Part shown: piece by piece, positions 1 through 8,747 of the stretch
Layout of the letters: the number at the start of each line of letters is the position of its first letter
Numbering within the stretch: position 1 is the stretch's first letter
NCBI RefSeq assembly: GCF_001941865.1
Contig: NZ_CP016162.1
Location: 4,215,501-4,279,500, forward strand
Source of the DNA: Pseudomonas alcaliphila JAB1
Lineage (GTDB): Bacteria; Pseudomonadota; Gammaproteobacteria; Pseudomonadales; Pseudomonadaceae
Direction of reading: 5' to 3'
DNA: 64,000 bases
Notes under the pieces: model-generated
Seen by the model: only the letters and a program-made list of their open reading frames with translations
What the model was told of the DNA's origin: nothing
The model's database searches: none
Made by a program: the position numbers and the translations under genes

Positions 1-16
1 CAAAGCAGCAGCTCAC

Positions 17-1513
17 TCAGCCATTGCTGGGGAAGGCGAACTGCGCCGCTTCGTGGCTCTTGCGTGCCGGCCAGCGCTGGGTGATGGCCTTCTTGCGGGT
101 GTAGAAGCGCACGCCATCCGGGCCATAGGCATGCAGGTCACCGAACAGCGAGCGCTTCCAGCCGCCGAAGCTGTGGTAAGCCACCGGTACCGGCAGCGGT
201 ACGTTGACACCGACCATGCCGACTTCGATCTCGTCGCAGAACAGGCGCGCCGCTTCACCGTCACGGGTGAAGATGCAGGTGCCGTTGCCGTACTCGTGAT
301 CGTTGATCAGTTGCATGGCTTCTTCCAGGCTGCCGACGCGAACGATGCACAGCACCGGGCCGAAGATCTCGTCGGTGTAGATGGTCATGTCCGGGGTCAC
401 TCGGTCGAACAGGGTGCCGCCGACGAAGTAGCCGTTCTCGTTACCCGGCACCACCAGACCACGACCATCGACCACCAGCTTGGCGCCCTGCTCGACTCCG
501 GCATCGATGTAGCCCTTGACCTTGTCACGCGCAGCAGCGGTGACCAGCGGGCCCATGTCCAGGCCGCAGGAGGTGCCGGCACCGATCTTCAGCGCCTGGA
601 TCTGCGGGACGATCTTCTCGACCAGCGCATCGGCGATCTGGTCACCCACGCACACGGCCACGGAGATGGCCATGCAGCGCTCGCCGCAGGAACCGTAGGC
701 CGCGCCCATCAGTGCGCTGACGGCGTTGTCCAGGTCGGCATCGGGCATCAGCACGGCGTGGTTCTTGGCGCCGCCGAGGGCCTGCACGCGTTTGCCGCGC
801 TTGGTGCCTTCGCTGTAGATGTATTCGGCGATCGGGGTCGAGCCGACGAAGCTCAGGGCCTTGACCTCGGGCGCTTCGATCAGCGCATCGACCGCGTCCT
901 TGTCACCGTTGACCACGTTCAGCACGCCCTTGGGCAGGCCGGCCTGGTTCAGCAGTTCGGCGATGAACAGGGTGGAGCTGGGGTCGCGCTCGGAGGGCTT
1001 CAAGATAAAGCAGTTGCCGCAGACGATGGCCAGCGGGTACATCCACAGCGGCACCATGGCCGGGAAGTTGAACGGGGTAATTCCTGCCACGACACCAATG
1101 GGTTGCAGGTCGGTCCAGGCGTCGATGTTCGGGCCGACGTTGCGGCTGTATTCGCCCTTGAGGAGTTCCGGGGCGGCGCAGGCGAATTCGACGTTCTCGA
1201 TGCCGCGCTTGAGTTCGCCGACGGCGTCCTCAATGGTCTTGCCGTGCTCGGCGCTGATCAGCGCGGCGATTTCGTTCTCGTTCTGCTCCAGCAGTTGCTT
1301 GAAGCGGAACATGATCTGCGCCCGCTTGGCCGGCGGGGTGTTGCGCCAGGCCGGGAAGGCGGCCTTGGCGGCATCGATGGCCAGTTGCATGGTGGCTCGG
1401 TCGGCCAGGCCGACGGCGCTGGTGGAGTCGCCGGTGGACGGGTTGTACACCGGGGCACTGCGACCGTTGCCGGCAACGCGCTCGCCGTTGATCAGGTGAG
1501 GGATATGGCTCAT
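17..1513 (-). CDS. mmsA: CoA-acylating (methyl)malonate-semialdehyde dehydrogenase, MmsA/BauC type
   Basis: A 498-residue aldehyde dehydrogenase of the methylmalonate-semialdehyde family, the usual length. It oxidises malonate or methylmalonate semialdehyde to acetyl- or propionyl-CoA using NAD+ and CoA. Visible motifs are the PFNFP segment near residue 150, the FVGST nucleotide-binding loop near 232, and the catalytic cysteine near 280 in GERCMA, the MMSDH version of the ALDH active site. The ATG has an AGGAG seven bases upstream. The gene lies about 110 bp downstream of, and on the same strand as, a beta-alanine aminotransferase that would make its substrate. That context suggests 3-oxopropanoate dehydrogenase (bauC of P. 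aeruginosa) rather than the valine-pathway enzyme; sequence alone does not separate them. Confidence 0.93.
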   Translation of the reverse strand: MSHIPHLINGERVAGNGRSAPVYNPSTGDSTSAVGLADRATMQLAIDAAKAAFPAWRNTPPAKRAQIMFRFKQLLEQNENEIAALISAEHGKTIEDAVGELKRGIENVEFACAAPELLKGEYSRNVGPNIDAWTDLQPIGVVAGITPFNFPAMVPLWMYPLAIVCGNCFILKPSERDPSSTLFIAELLNQAGLPKGVLNVVNGDKDAVDALIEAPEVKALSFVGSTPIAEYIYSEGTKRGKRVQALGGAKNHAVLMPDADLDNAVSALMGAAYGSCGERCMAISVAVCVGDQIADALVEKIVPQIQALKIGAGTSCGLDMGPLVTAAARDKVKGYIDAGVEQGAKLVVDGRGLVVPGNENGYFVGGTLFDRVTPDMTIYTDEIFGPVLCIVRVGSLEEAMQLINDHEYGNGTCIFTRDGEAARLFCDEIEVGMVGVNVPLPVPVAYHSFGGWKRSLFGDLHAYGPDGVRFYTRKKAITQRWPARKSHEAAQFAFPSNG

Positions 1514-1542
1514 GGGGAAGCTCCTAGACGTAATTACTGTGG

Positions 1543-1602
1543 GTAGGAGCCGGCTTGCCGGCGATCCGTTTTACAACATCGCCCGCAAGCGGGCTCCTAC
1601 AG
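1543..1602. repeat. REP inverted pair
   Basis: Two REP units in opposite orientation. The left reads GTAGGAGCCGGCTTGCCGG; the right is the complementary type ending in GGGCTCCTAC. They fill the gap between mmsA and bauA. Such doublets (REPINs) can fold into a long hairpin and are dispersed through Pseudomonas genomes. Confidence 0.85.
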
Positions 1603-1620
1603 AAATGGGTGCGTTCGCTC

Positions 1621-2967
1621 TTAATCCAGCTTGTTCAGCACGTCGCCAACGGCGTTGAAGACACGATCGAGATCTTCCATCTTGGCGTTGAAGGTCGGGC
1701 CGAACTGCAGGGTGTCGCCACCGAAGCGTACGTAGAAACCGGCCTTCCACAGGGCCATGCCGGCCTCGAACGGACGGATCACCGCGTCGCCATCACGCGG
1801 AGCGATCTGCAGGGCGCCAGCCAGGCCGCAGTTGCGGATATCGATGATGTGCTTGGTGCCCTTCAGGCCATGCAGCGCAGCCTCGAACTTCGGCGCCAGC
1901 TCGGCGGACTGCTGGATCAGGTTCTCGCGCTTGAGCAGCTCCAGGGTGGCCAGGCCAGCGGCACAGGCCACCGGGTGCGCCGAGTAAGTGTAGCCATGGG
2001 TGAACTCGATCATGTGCTCCGGCGACGGCTGCTGCATGAAGGTGTTGTAGATCTCGCTGCTGGCGATCACCGCGCCCAGCGGGATGGCGCCGTTGGTGAT
2101 CTGCTTGGCGACGTTCATCAGATCCGGGGTGACGCCGAAGTACTCAGCGCCACTCCACTTGCCCATGCGACCGAAACCGGTGATCACTTCATCGAAGATC
2201 AGCAGGATGTTGTGCTGCGTGCAGATCTCGCGCAGACGTTGCAGGTAGCCCACCGGCGGCACGATGGCACCGGCCGAGCCGGACATCGGCTCGACGATCA
2301 CCGCGGCGATGTTGGAAGCGTCATGCAGCTCGATCAGCTTGAGCAGTTCGTTGGCCAGCTCCACGCCGCCGGTCTCGGCCATGCCCTTGGTGAAGGCCAT
2401 GCCCGGTTGCAGGGTGTGCGGCAGGTGGTCGGCGTCCATCAGTTGGCCGTACATCTTGCGGTTGCCGCCGATACCGCCGAGGGCGGTGCCGGCGATGTTG
2501 ACGCCGTGGTAGCCACGGGCACGACCGATGAAACGAGTCTTGGACGCCTGGCCCTTGAGGCGCCAGTAGGCCTTGGCCATCTTCACCGCGGTGTCGGCGC
2601 ACTCGGAGCCAGAGCTGGTAAAGAACACATGATTGAGCTCACCCGGCATCAGGTCGGCGACCTGCTCGGCCAGCTTGAACGACAGCGGATGACCGTACTG
2701 GAAGCCCGGCGAATAGTCGAGGGTGCCGAGCTGCTTGGCCACGGCTTCCTGGATTTCCTTGCGCGAGTGGCCGGCGCCGCAGGTCCACAGGCCGGACAGG
2801 CTGTCGTAGATCTTGCGGCCCTGGTCGTCGGTCAGCCAGTTGCCCTCGGCCGCCACGATCAGGCGCGGGTCGCGCTGGAAGTTGCGGTTGGCGGAGAACG
2901 GCATCCAGTGCGCATCCAGCTTGAGCTGGCTGGCCAGGGACGGGGTTGCGGTCTGCGGCATGTTCAT
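1621..2967 (-). CDS. bauA: beta-alanine (omega-amino acid)--pyruvate aminotransferase
   Basis: A 448-residue class III PLP aminotransferase that transfers the amino group of beta-alanine to pyruvate, giving malonate semialdehyde and alanine. Class III features are the DEVITGFGR block (Asp contacts the PLP ring nitrogen), the glycine-rich TSSGSECADTA segment that binds phosphate, and a lysine in AKQITNG expected to form the Schiff base. The start is taken at the ATG at 2967 (MNMPQT...), with GAGG five bases upstream; a longer TTG-initiated version is unlikely. Adjacent mmsA on the same strand and a divergent LysR gene reproduce the bauC-bauA-bauR arrangement. Expression is probably induced by beta-alanine through that LysR protein. 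Confidence 0.92.
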   Translation of the reverse strand: MNMPQTATPSLASQLKLDAHWMPFSANRNFQRDPRLIVAAEGNWLTDDQGRKIYDSLSGLWTCGAGHSRKEIQEAVAKQLGTLDYSPGFQYGHPLSFKLAEQVADLMPGELNHVFFTSSGSECADTAVKMAKAYWRLKGQASKTRFIGRARGYHGVNIAGTALGGIGGNRKMYGQLMDADHLPHTLQPGMAFTKGMAETGGVELANELLKLIELHDASNIAAVIVEPMSGSAGAIVPPVGYLQRLREICTQHNILLIFDEVITGFGRMGKWSGAEYFGVTPDLMNVAKQITNGAIPLGAVIASSEIYNTFMQQPSPEHMIEFTHGYTYSAHPVACAAGLATLELLKRENLIQQSAELAPKFEAALHGLKGTKHIIDIRNCGLAGALQIAPRDGDAVIRPFEAGMALWKAGFYVRFGGDTLQFGPTFNAKMEDLDRVFNAVGDVLNKLD

Positions 2968-2997
2968 TGGGAGCCTCACTCGGGCAGGCAATCGGGT

Positions 2998-3045
2998 GTA
3001 GGAGCCCGCTTGCGGGCGATGATCGCCGGCAAGCCGGCTCCTACA
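2998..3045. repeat. REP inverted pair
   Basis: A short doublet, GTAGGAGCCCGCTTGCGGGC followed by GCCGGCAAGCCGGCTCCTAC, in the bauA-bauR intergenic region. The two halves can pair with each other. It lies between the candidate operator and the bauA start, so it would fall within the bauA 5' leader. Confidence 0.8.
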
Positions 3046-3076
3046 GGGTAGTTGCCAGCAAAGGTGCCACGGGCAT

Positions 3077-3098
3077 AGAGTCAGTAAAACAGCACTCT
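3077..3098. promoter_or_regulatory. Candidate LysR-type operator between bauA and bauR
   Basis: An inverted repeat AGAGT-N12-ACTCT lies in the divergent intergenic region about 30 bp upstream of bauR. LysR regulators typically bind imperfect dyads of roughly this spacing next to their own gene. Assignment rests on position and symmetry only. Confidence 0.4.
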
Positions 3099-3129
3099 TC
3101 TTATCTTCAGTTCAAGGCCTACTAAACAA

Positions 3130-4047
3130 ATGAGCAGCCGCCGTCCCGATCCGCTAGCCCAGGTCAGCGACTTTGAAATCCGCCTGCTCAAGCTGTTTCG
3201 CAGCGTGGTGGAATGCGGCGGCTTTTCCGCAGCCGAGAGCGCGCTGGGCATCGGCCGCTCGGCCATCAGCCAGCAGATGAGCGACCTCGAACAACGCCTC
3301 GGCCTGCGCCTGTGCCAGCGCGGCCGCGCCGGCTTCGCCCTGACCGAGGAAGGCCGCGAGGTGTACCAGAGCACCCTGCAACTGCTGGCGGCGCTGGAGA
3401 GCTTTCGCACCGAGGTCAACGGCCTGCACCAGCACCTGCGCGGCGAGCTGAACATCGGCCTGACCGACAACCTGGTGACCATCCCGCACATGCGCATCAC
3501 CAATGCCCTGGCGCGCCTCAAGGTGCAGGGGCCGGATGTGCGCATCCATATCCGCATGACGCCACCTTCGGAAGTGGAACAGGGCGTACTCGACGGTCGC
3601 CTGCATATCGGCGTGGTGCCGCAGGTCGGCGCCCTCTCCGGTCTGGAATACCAGGCGCTCTATGACGAGCGCTCGCTGCTCTACTGCGCGGTCGGCCACC
3701 CGCTGTTCTACGTCGATGATCTGCAGCTCGAAGACGAAAGACTCAACGCCCAGGAGGCGATCGCCCCGACCTTTCGCGTGCCGCCCGAGGTACAGAGCCA
3801 TTACCAGGCGCTGAACTGCACGGCCAGCGCCTCGGACCGCGAGGGCATGGCCTTTCTCATCCTCACCGGGCGCTATATCGGCTACCTGCCCGACCACTAC
3901 GCCCAGGCCTGGGTGCAACAGGGTCGCCTGCGCGCGCTCAAGGCGTCCACTCGCTACTACGACATCAACCTGGCGGCGGTGACGCGCAAGGGCCGCCGCG
4001 CGCACCTGGTGCTGGAGAGTTTTCTCGACGCCCTGGCCGAAGCCTGA
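3130..4047 (+). CDS. bauR: LysR-family regulator (BauR-like)
   Basis: A 305-residue LysR-type activator. The N-terminal winged helix-turn-helix is clear (residues about 15-75, with FSAAESALGIGRSAISQQ and LEQRLG). A linker and the two-lobed periplasmic-binding-type effector domain follow (RGELNIGLTDN onwards to the C-terminus). It is transcribed divergently from bauA, the standard placement for a LysR protein controlling the neighbouring operon; beta-alanine is the expected inducer by analogy with P. aeruginosa BauR. No strong Shine-Dalgarno precedes the ATG, consistent with low expression. The family is certain; the target is inferred from context. Confidence 0.85.
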   Translation: MSSRRPDPLAQVSDFEIRLLKLFRSVVECGGFSAAESALGIGRSAISQQMSDLEQRLGLRLCQRGRAGFALTEEGREVYQSTLQLLAALESFRTEVNGLHQHLRGELNIGLTDNLVTIPHMRITNALARLKVQGPDVRIHIRMTPPSEVEQGVLDGRLHIGVVPQVGALSGLEYQALYDERSLLYCAVGHPLFYVDDLQLEDERLNAQEAIAPTFRVPPEVQSHYQALNCTASASDREGMAFLILTGRYIGYLPDHYAQAWVQQGRLRALKASTRYYDINLAAVTRKGRRAHLVLESFLDALAEA

Positions 4048-4234
4048 GCCCGCACCATGGCCGCGCATACCGAGCCAGCACGGTGCATTGCGAGCATGGC
4101 AAGACCGCCGTATGCGAGCAGATCAGGTATCTGTACCCAATGAAAAGCATGCTGCTGCGCACAACCACCAAAAAACTGATCACATGGACAGCTTCTTGCA
4201 TCAGGGCGAGCGCCCTCTGCTGCGAGAACTCGCC

Positions 4235-5611
4235 ATGACCACCGAATCACCGACATCGTCCGAACTGCTCTACGGCCTGGACGACCGCCCTGCGCCGTTG
4301 CCGGCCTTCTTCGCCGCGCTGCAGCATGTACTGGCCTGCTTCGTCGGCATCGTCACCCCCACCCTGATCATCGGCGGCGTGCTCGGCCTGCACGAACAGT
4401 TGCCCTACCTGATCAGCATGGGCCTGATGGTGTCCGGCGTCGGCACCCTGATCCAGGCGCGCCGCCCGTTCGGCATCGGTGCCGGGATGATCTGCGTGCA
4501 GGGCACCAGCTTCGCCTTCCTCAGTGCCGTGCTGGCAGCAGGCTTGATGGTCAAGGCACGCGGCGGCAGCCCGGACGACATCCTGGCGATGATCTTCGGC
4601 GTGTGCTTCTTCGGCGCCTTCATCGAGATGGTGCTGAGCCGCTTCATCGGTCGTCTGCAACGCGTCATCACGCCCCTGGTAACCGGTATCGTCATCACCA
4701 TCATCGGCGTCAGCCTGATCAAGGTGGGCATCACCGATGTCGGCGGCGGCGCCAAAGCGGAGAACTTCGGTGCGCCGATCAACCTGGCTCTGGGCGCCCT
4801 GGTGCTGCTGACCATCATCGTGCTCAACCGCCTGAGCAATCCCTGGCTGCGCCTGTCGGCCATCGTCATCGGCTTGCTGGTGGGCTCGCTGGCCGCCTGG
4901 CTCAGCGGTGTGCTGGTGCCCAAGGCATTGCCCGAACTGCCGCTGGTGAGCCTGCCGATCCCGTTCCGTTACGGTTTCGACTTCGACTGGATGGCCTTCG
5001 TCCCCGTGGCACTGATCTACCTGATCACCGCCATCGAAACCACCGGCGACCTGACCGCCAACTGCATGATCTCGAAACAGCCGATCAACGGCCCGCAGTA
5101 CCTGCAACGGATCAAGGGCGGGGTGTTCGGTGATGGCGTCAGCTCGCTGATCGCCGCGGTGTTCAACACCTTTCCCAACACCACCTTCAGCCAGAACAAC
5201 GGGGTGATCCAGCTCTCCGGCGTGGCCAGCCGCCACGTTGGCTACTACATTGGCGCCATCTTGCTGATCCTCGGTCTGTTCCCGGTGCTCGGCGCCATCC
5301 TCCAGCAGATTCCCAAGCCGGTGCTGGGCGGCGCTACCCTGGTGATGTTCGGCACGGTCGCCACCGCCGGCATTCGCATTCTCGCCCAGGCGCCGCTGGA
5401 TCGGCGCAGCCTGCTGATCATGGCCACCAGTTTCGGCATCGGCCTTGGCGTTTCCAGCCAGCCGGACCTGCTGAGCCAGATGCCCACGCTGGTGCAAAAC
5501 GTATTCGGTTCGGCAATCACCAGCGGCGGCCTGACGGCCATCCTGATGAACCTGCTGTTGCCGCTGGAATCAGCCAGCGCGAGCACGGCTGGACAAGAGC
5601 AGGAAACCTGA
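4235..5611 (+). CDS. Nucleobase:cation symporter-2 family permease (uracil/xanthine/uric acid type)
   Basis: A 458-residue integral membrane transporter of the NCS2 (uracil-xanthine permease) family, with about 12-14 hydrophobic segments. The family signature region is present as FSQNNGVIQLSGVASR near residues 318-333, and the N-terminal ALQHVLACFVGIVTP helix is typical. It imports a nucleobase with a proton. Xanthine or uric acid fits the purine-catabolic genes downstream, but the substrate cannot be fixed from sequence. The start is the ATG at 4235 (MTTESPTSS...); the open frame extends upstream to 4088 without family similarity. A RutR-type regulator follows on the same strand. Confidence 0.88.
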   Translation: MTTESPTSSELLYGLDDRPAPLPAFFAALQHVLACFVGIVTPTLIIGGVLGLHEQLPYLISMGLMVSGVGTLIQARRPFGIGAGMICVQGTSFAFLSAVLAAGLMVKARGGSPDDILAMIFGVCFFGAFIEMVLSRFIGRLQRVITPLVTGIVITIIGVSLIKVGITDVGGGAKAENFGAPINLALGALVLLTIIVLNRLSNPWLRLSAIVIGLLVGSLAAWLSGVLVPKALPELPLVSLPIPFRYGFDFDWMAFVPVALIYLITAIETTGDLTANCMISKQPINGPQYLQRIKGGVFGDGVSSLIAAVFNTFPNTTFSQNNGVIQLSGVASRHVGYYIGAILLILGLFPVLGAILQQIPKPVLGGATLVMFGTVATAGIRILAQAPLDRRSLLIMATSFGIGLGVSSQPDLLSQMPTLVQNVFGSAITSGGLTAILMNLLLPLESASASTAGQEQET

Positions 5612-5771
5612 GGCGTCCAGGTGCACGGGAGCCGGGCCGCGCACAAAGCTGGTGCACAAGCCCGGCGTGAGGGTATTTCCTGCCTTTTTTCCGCGACTTG
5701 CGCTTGTCACCCAGGCGGCGCTGGGGTATCAGTGCAAACGCTCTGCCCCAAGATCAGCCCGGAATCGCCCC

Positions 5772-6434
5772 ATGACCTTCGAAGTCCCCGCCCACAGCGC
5801 CCACGACAAGCCCGCCGGGCGCATTCGCCAGAAGAACGAAGAAGCCATCATCAAGGCTGCCGAGGAAGAATTCGCCCGGCACGGCTTCAAGGGCACCAGC
5901 ATGAATACCATCGCGCAGAACGTCGGCCTGCCCAAGGCCAACCTGCACTACTACTTCAACAACAAGCTGGGGCTGTACCTGGCCGTGCTGAGCAATATCC
6001 TCGAACTGTGGGACAGCACCTTCAATAATCTGAGCGTCGATGACGACCCGGCCGAAGCGCTGGAGCGCTACATCCGCGCCAAGATGGAATTCTCCCGGCG
6101 CCAGCCGAAGGCTTCGCGCATCTTCGCCATGGAAGTGATCAGCGGTGGCGACTGCCTGTCGCAGTACTTCAACCAGAACTACCTGGACTGGTTCCGTGGC
6201 CGTGCTGCGGTGTTCGAAGGCTGGATCGCCGCCGGCAAGATGGACCCGGTCGACCCGATCCACCTGATCTTCCTGCTGTGGAGCAGCACCCAGCACTATG
6301 CCGACTTCGCCTCGCAGATCTGCCGCGTGAAGCAGAGCTCGCGCCTGACCAAACAGGACTTCGAGCAAGCCTCCGATCAACTGGTGCAGATCATCCTCAA
6401 GGGCTGCGGCCTGACGCCTGCTGCCAAAGCCTGA
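5772..6434 (+). CDS. TetR-family regulator, RutR-like
   Basis: A 220-residue TetR regulator. Residues about 17-75 form the helix-turn-helix (GTSMNTIAQNVGLPKANLHYYF). The C-terminal part closely resembles E. coli RutR, including SRIFAMEVISGG and LIFLLWSSTQHYADFA. RutR senses uracil or thymine and controls pyrimidine and purine genes, so a nucleobase ligand is plausible here, next to an NCS2 permease. The ATG at 5772 is chosen because it starts the conserved region; upstream in-frame codons are not family-like. The stop overlaps the next start (TGATG), implying coupled translation with the YigZ-family gene. Confidence 0.85.
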   Translation: MTFEVPAHSAHDKPAGRIRQKNEEAIIKAAEEEFARHGFKGTSMNTIAQNVGLPKANLHYYFNNKLGLYLAVLSNILELWDSTFNNLSVDDDPAEALERYIRAKMEFSRRQPKASRIFAMEVISGGDCLSQYFNQNYLDWFRGRAAVFEGWIAAGKMDPVDPIHLIFLLWSSTQHYADFASQICRVKQSSRLTKQDFEQASDQLVQIILKGCGLTPAAKA

Positions 6435-7018
6435 TGGCGTTCACCCTGCTCGGCCCTTGCGAATACCGCGAGGAGATTCGCAAGAGCCGCTTCATCGCCC
6501 TCGCCGCGCCGATTGCCAGCGCGGCCGAGGCGCAAGCCTTTATCGACAGCCACAGCGACCTGGCCGCCTCGCACAACTGCTGGGCGTGGAAGGCCGGCAA
6601 CCAGTACCGCTTCAACGACGACGGCGAACCGGGCGGCACGGCTGGCAGGCCGATCCTCGCCGCCATCGAGGGGCAGGACTGCGATCAGGTGGTGGTGCTG
6701 GTGATTCGCTGGTACGGCGGCATTCAGCTTGGCACCGGTGGGCTGGCCCGCGCCTACGGCGGCAGCGCGGCGAAATGCCTGCAAGCCGGCGAGCGCCGTG
6801 AACTGGTGCTGCGGCAGCCCTTCACCTGTCATTTGCAGTTCGCCGAACTGCCGCTGTTCAAAGCGCGTCTGAACGAGTTGGACAGCCTGATCGAGAGCGA
6901 GGATTACGACGCCACCGGCGCACGTCTGCACTTGGCCGTCGCGCCGGCAGAGCACGCCGCGCTGGAACGCTTGCTGGGCGATATCAGCCGTGGCCGCGAG
7001 AGTCTGAAAGCGCCATGA
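6434..7018 (+). CDS. YigZ/IMPACT-family protein
   Basis: A 194-residue YigZ (UPF0029/IMPACT) protein. The hallmark block is present: HNCWAWKAGN, then DDGEPGGTAGRPIL and VVLVIRWYGGIQLGTGGLARAY. A shorter ferredoxin-like C-terminal domain follows. Eukaryotic IMPACT modulates Gcn2 signalling; the bacterial role is not established, though nucleic-acid or ribosome binding has been suggested. Its start overlaps the stop of the TetR gene, and its own stop overlaps the next start by four bases (ATGA), so the three genes form one translationally coupled unit. Confidence 0.9.
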   Translation: MAFTLLGPCEYREEIRKSRFIALAAPIASAAEAQAFIDSHSDLAASHNCWAWKAGNQYRFNDDGEPGGTAGRPILAAIEGQDCDQVVVLVIRWYGGIQLGTGGLARAYGGSAAKCLQAGERRELVLRQPFTCHLQFAELPLFKARLNELDSLIESEDYDATGARLHLAVAPAEHAALERLLGDISRGRESLKAP

Positions 7019-7581
7019 AACGAACGACCGCAGCCCTGCTGCCGCTGCTGTGGCTCGCCCTGTCGGCCCACGCCGAAGTGCAGGAGCGTTTGCAGGAACA
7101 GTACTACGACCTGCAGGTAGCGTCCGGCGAGTCCCTCAGCCGCACCATCAACCAGGCCTCGCCGATTCGCCAGAACGGCCAGATCTACCACGCCTACACA
7201 CGCTGGCAGGTGCAATGGAATTTCTGGTGGCGCGAGCAACGCGACGGTCGCTGCCAGATCGATCTCACCCGCACCCAGTTGAACGCCACCATCACCCTGC
7301 CCCGCCTCGGCGGCGGCGACGCACAGCAGCGCCAGCGTTTCGAACAGTACCTGGGCGCACTGCGCGAGCATGAGCTGGGCCATTACCGCATCGGCCAGGC
7401 GGCGGCCGCCGAGATCGACGCGGCGCTGCTGGCGACACCTGAATACCCCAGTTGCACCGAGCTGCAACAGCAGGCCAACCGGCGCGCCAATGCCGTGCTG
7501 CAACGGCATCTCGAACATGAACGCCGTTACGACCGCGAAACCGGTCATGGCCGCAGCCAAAGCGCCTGGTTGACGGAATAA
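7015..7581 (+). CDS. DUF922 predicted secreted zinc protease
   Basis: A 188-residue secreted protein with a signal peptide (MKRTTAALLPLLWLALSAHA, cleavage after AHA). It belongs to DUF922, predicted periplasmic zinc proteases. The HELGHYRIG segment near residue 122 carries the HExxH zinc-binding and catalytic motif. A tryptophan-rich WQVQWNFWW stretch near residues 63-71 and Cys residues near 80 and 144 are visible. No substrate is known for this family. The start overlaps the YigZ-family stop (ATGA). A REP doublet follows immediately. Confidence 0.82.
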   Translation: MKRTTAALLPLLWLALSAHAEVQERLQEQYYDLQVASGESLSRTINQASPIRQNGQIYHAYTRWQVQWNFWWREQRDGRCQIDLTRTQLNATITLPRLGGGDAQQRQRFEQYLGALREHELGHYRIGQAAAAEIDAALLATPEYPSCTELQQQANRRANAVLQRHLEHERRYDRETGHGRSQSAWLTE

Positions 7582-7596
7582 CACTGCAGCAAAAAT

Positions 7597-7670
7597 GTAG
7601 GAGCGGCGCCCCGCCGCGAATCGTGGCTGTACGCACTCGAAAAGCTTCGCCCCGAGGCGGGGCTCTTACA
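7597..7670. repeat. REP-like inverted pair
   Basis: GTAGGAGCGGCGCCCCGCCGCGA and, about 30 bp on, an inverted partner GCCCCGAGGCGGGGCTCTTACA. This is a diverged doublet between the DUF922 gene and the SDR gene. The right unit has CTCTTACA instead of CTCCTACA, a sign of drift. Confidence 0.75.
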
Positions 7671-7746
7671 GAGGATTGCCGTGCCGGGCTTATCGGATCG
7701 GCATTCGCTATGCTGATCTTCTTTCTCATCCGCCATGGAGCCTGAC

Positions 7747-8433
7747 ATGACTGCCTCCCGATCCATTCTGATCATCGGTGCCTCACGTGGCCTCGGCCTT
7801 GGTCTGGCCGGCGAATTCGCCGCCCAGGGCTGGGCCGTGACCGCCACAGTGCGCAGCGCCGCGCAACAAGCGCCGCTGCAGGCACTGCCCGGCGTACGCG
7901 TGGAGCAACTGGAGATGACCGATCCGAACAGCCTGGAACAGCTTGCCGGTCGCCTGAATGATCAGCAGTTCGACGTCATCTTCGTCAACGCCGGGGTCGC
8001 CGGCCCCGAGCACCACAGCACTGCACAGGCCAGCGCCGAGGAAATGGGTCAGCTGTTCCTGACCAACGCCGTCGCCCCACTGCGCGTGGCCGAGCGCTTG
8101 CTGCCGAACCTGGCCGCCGAACATGGGCTGATTGTGTTCATGAGCTCGATCCTCGGCAGCATCGAGGCGGGTGCCGGCCTGGGCATGCCGCTGTACGGCG
8201 CCAGCAAGGCTGCGCTCAACCACCTCGTGCAGTGCTTCGTGCGCACTCAGGACAACCCAAAACTCGGCGTGCTGCTGATGCACCCAGGCTGGGTACGCAC
8301 CGACATGGGCGGCGCCGACGCCCCGCTGGATATCGACAGCAGTTGCAAGGGCATGGTCGAACAGGTCAGCGCCGCCGTCGGCCAACCGGGCCTGCGTTAC
8401 CTCGACTACCAGGGCAATGCGCTGCCCTGGTAA
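7747..8433 (+). CDS. SDR-family oxidoreductase
   Basis: A 228-residue short-chain dehydrogenase/reductase. The N-terminal cofactor motif is IIGASRGLGLGLA (TGxxxGxG type), NAG appears near residue 81, and the catalytic Ser...Tyr-x3-Lys is seen as SSIL and YGASK. NADP(H) dependence is likely from the Arg after GAS. It resembles small SDRs annotated as C-factor or sniffer-like; no substrate can be assigned. The start is the ATG at 7747, preceded by GGAG six bases upstream; an ATG 12 bases earlier overlaps that ribosome-binding site. It appears monocistronic. Confidence 0.85.
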   Translation: MTASRSILIIGASRGLGLGLAGEFAAQGWAVTATVRSAAQQAPLQALPGVRVEQLEMTDPNSLEQLAGRLNDQQFDVIFVNAGVAGPEHHSTAQASAEEMGQLFLTNAVAPLRVAERLLPNLAAEHGLIVFMSSILGSIEAGAGLGMPLYGASKAALNHLVQCFVRTQDNPKLGVLLMHPGWVRTDMGGADAPLDIDSSCKGMVEQVSAAVGQPGLRYLDYQGNALPW

Positions 8434-8521
8434 GGGCGTTCAAACCGGGCTGATGGCAGAAGCTAGCCCTGGTAGCCGCAAGTAGTGATTTCTGGTGCCC
8501 CCGGATTACATCCGGGCAACG

Positions 8522-8580
8522 GTCGCGGCTAAAGCCCCTCCCACAGGTGGGTACTGCTTTTGTGGGAGGGGCTTTAGCCG
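8522..8580. repeat. REP doublet, 'GCGGCTAAAGCCCCTCCCAC' family
   Basis: GTCGCGGCTAAAGCCCCTCC and its inverse GGAGGGGCTTTAGCCG face each other across about 18 bp. A single CCCGGATTACATCCGGG unit sits just upstream (about 8502). These occupy the first half of the 314-bp gap between the SDR and the ABC transporter. The second half carries the sigma-54 promoter; I see nothing else in the gap. Confidence 0.8.
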
Positions 8581-8696
8581 AGCACGCGCAAATACGGTGC
8601 ATTGTGCGCGGCGCACGGAGAGACACGCACCAATGGCAGGCATTGCAGTGCGCTCGGCCATAGGCGAGAGCCCATAAAATGGATTTTCTGACTCAC

Positions 8697-8712
8697 TGGC
8701 CAAGTTTTTGCT
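8697..8712 (+). promoter_or_regulatory. Sigma-54 (-24/-12) promoter for the ABC transporter operon
   Basis: TGGCCAAGTTTTTGCT fits the TGGCAC-N5-TTGCW consensus with the required GG-N10-GC spacing. It lies 36 bp upstream of the ATPase start codon. The binding-protein gene at 15075 has an equivalent element. RpoN control implies an enhancer-binding activator, with NtrC the obvious candidate for a purine (nitrogen) transporter. Confidence 0.68.
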
Positions 8713-8747
8713 TTATCCCCGCGCAGTCATGTTCATGAGCGCTTCCC

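Noticed and set aside
53..1546. Long plus-strand open frame opposite mmsA
   Set aside because: Antisense shadow of a high-GC gene; its protein is low-complexity and His/Val/Gly-rich, with no family similarity.
3060..3080. GTGGCACCTTTGCTGGC upstream of bauA (minus strand) as a sigma-54 promoter
   Set aside because: GG to GC spacing is seven bases, not ten, and shifting the frame places GG where GC is needed.
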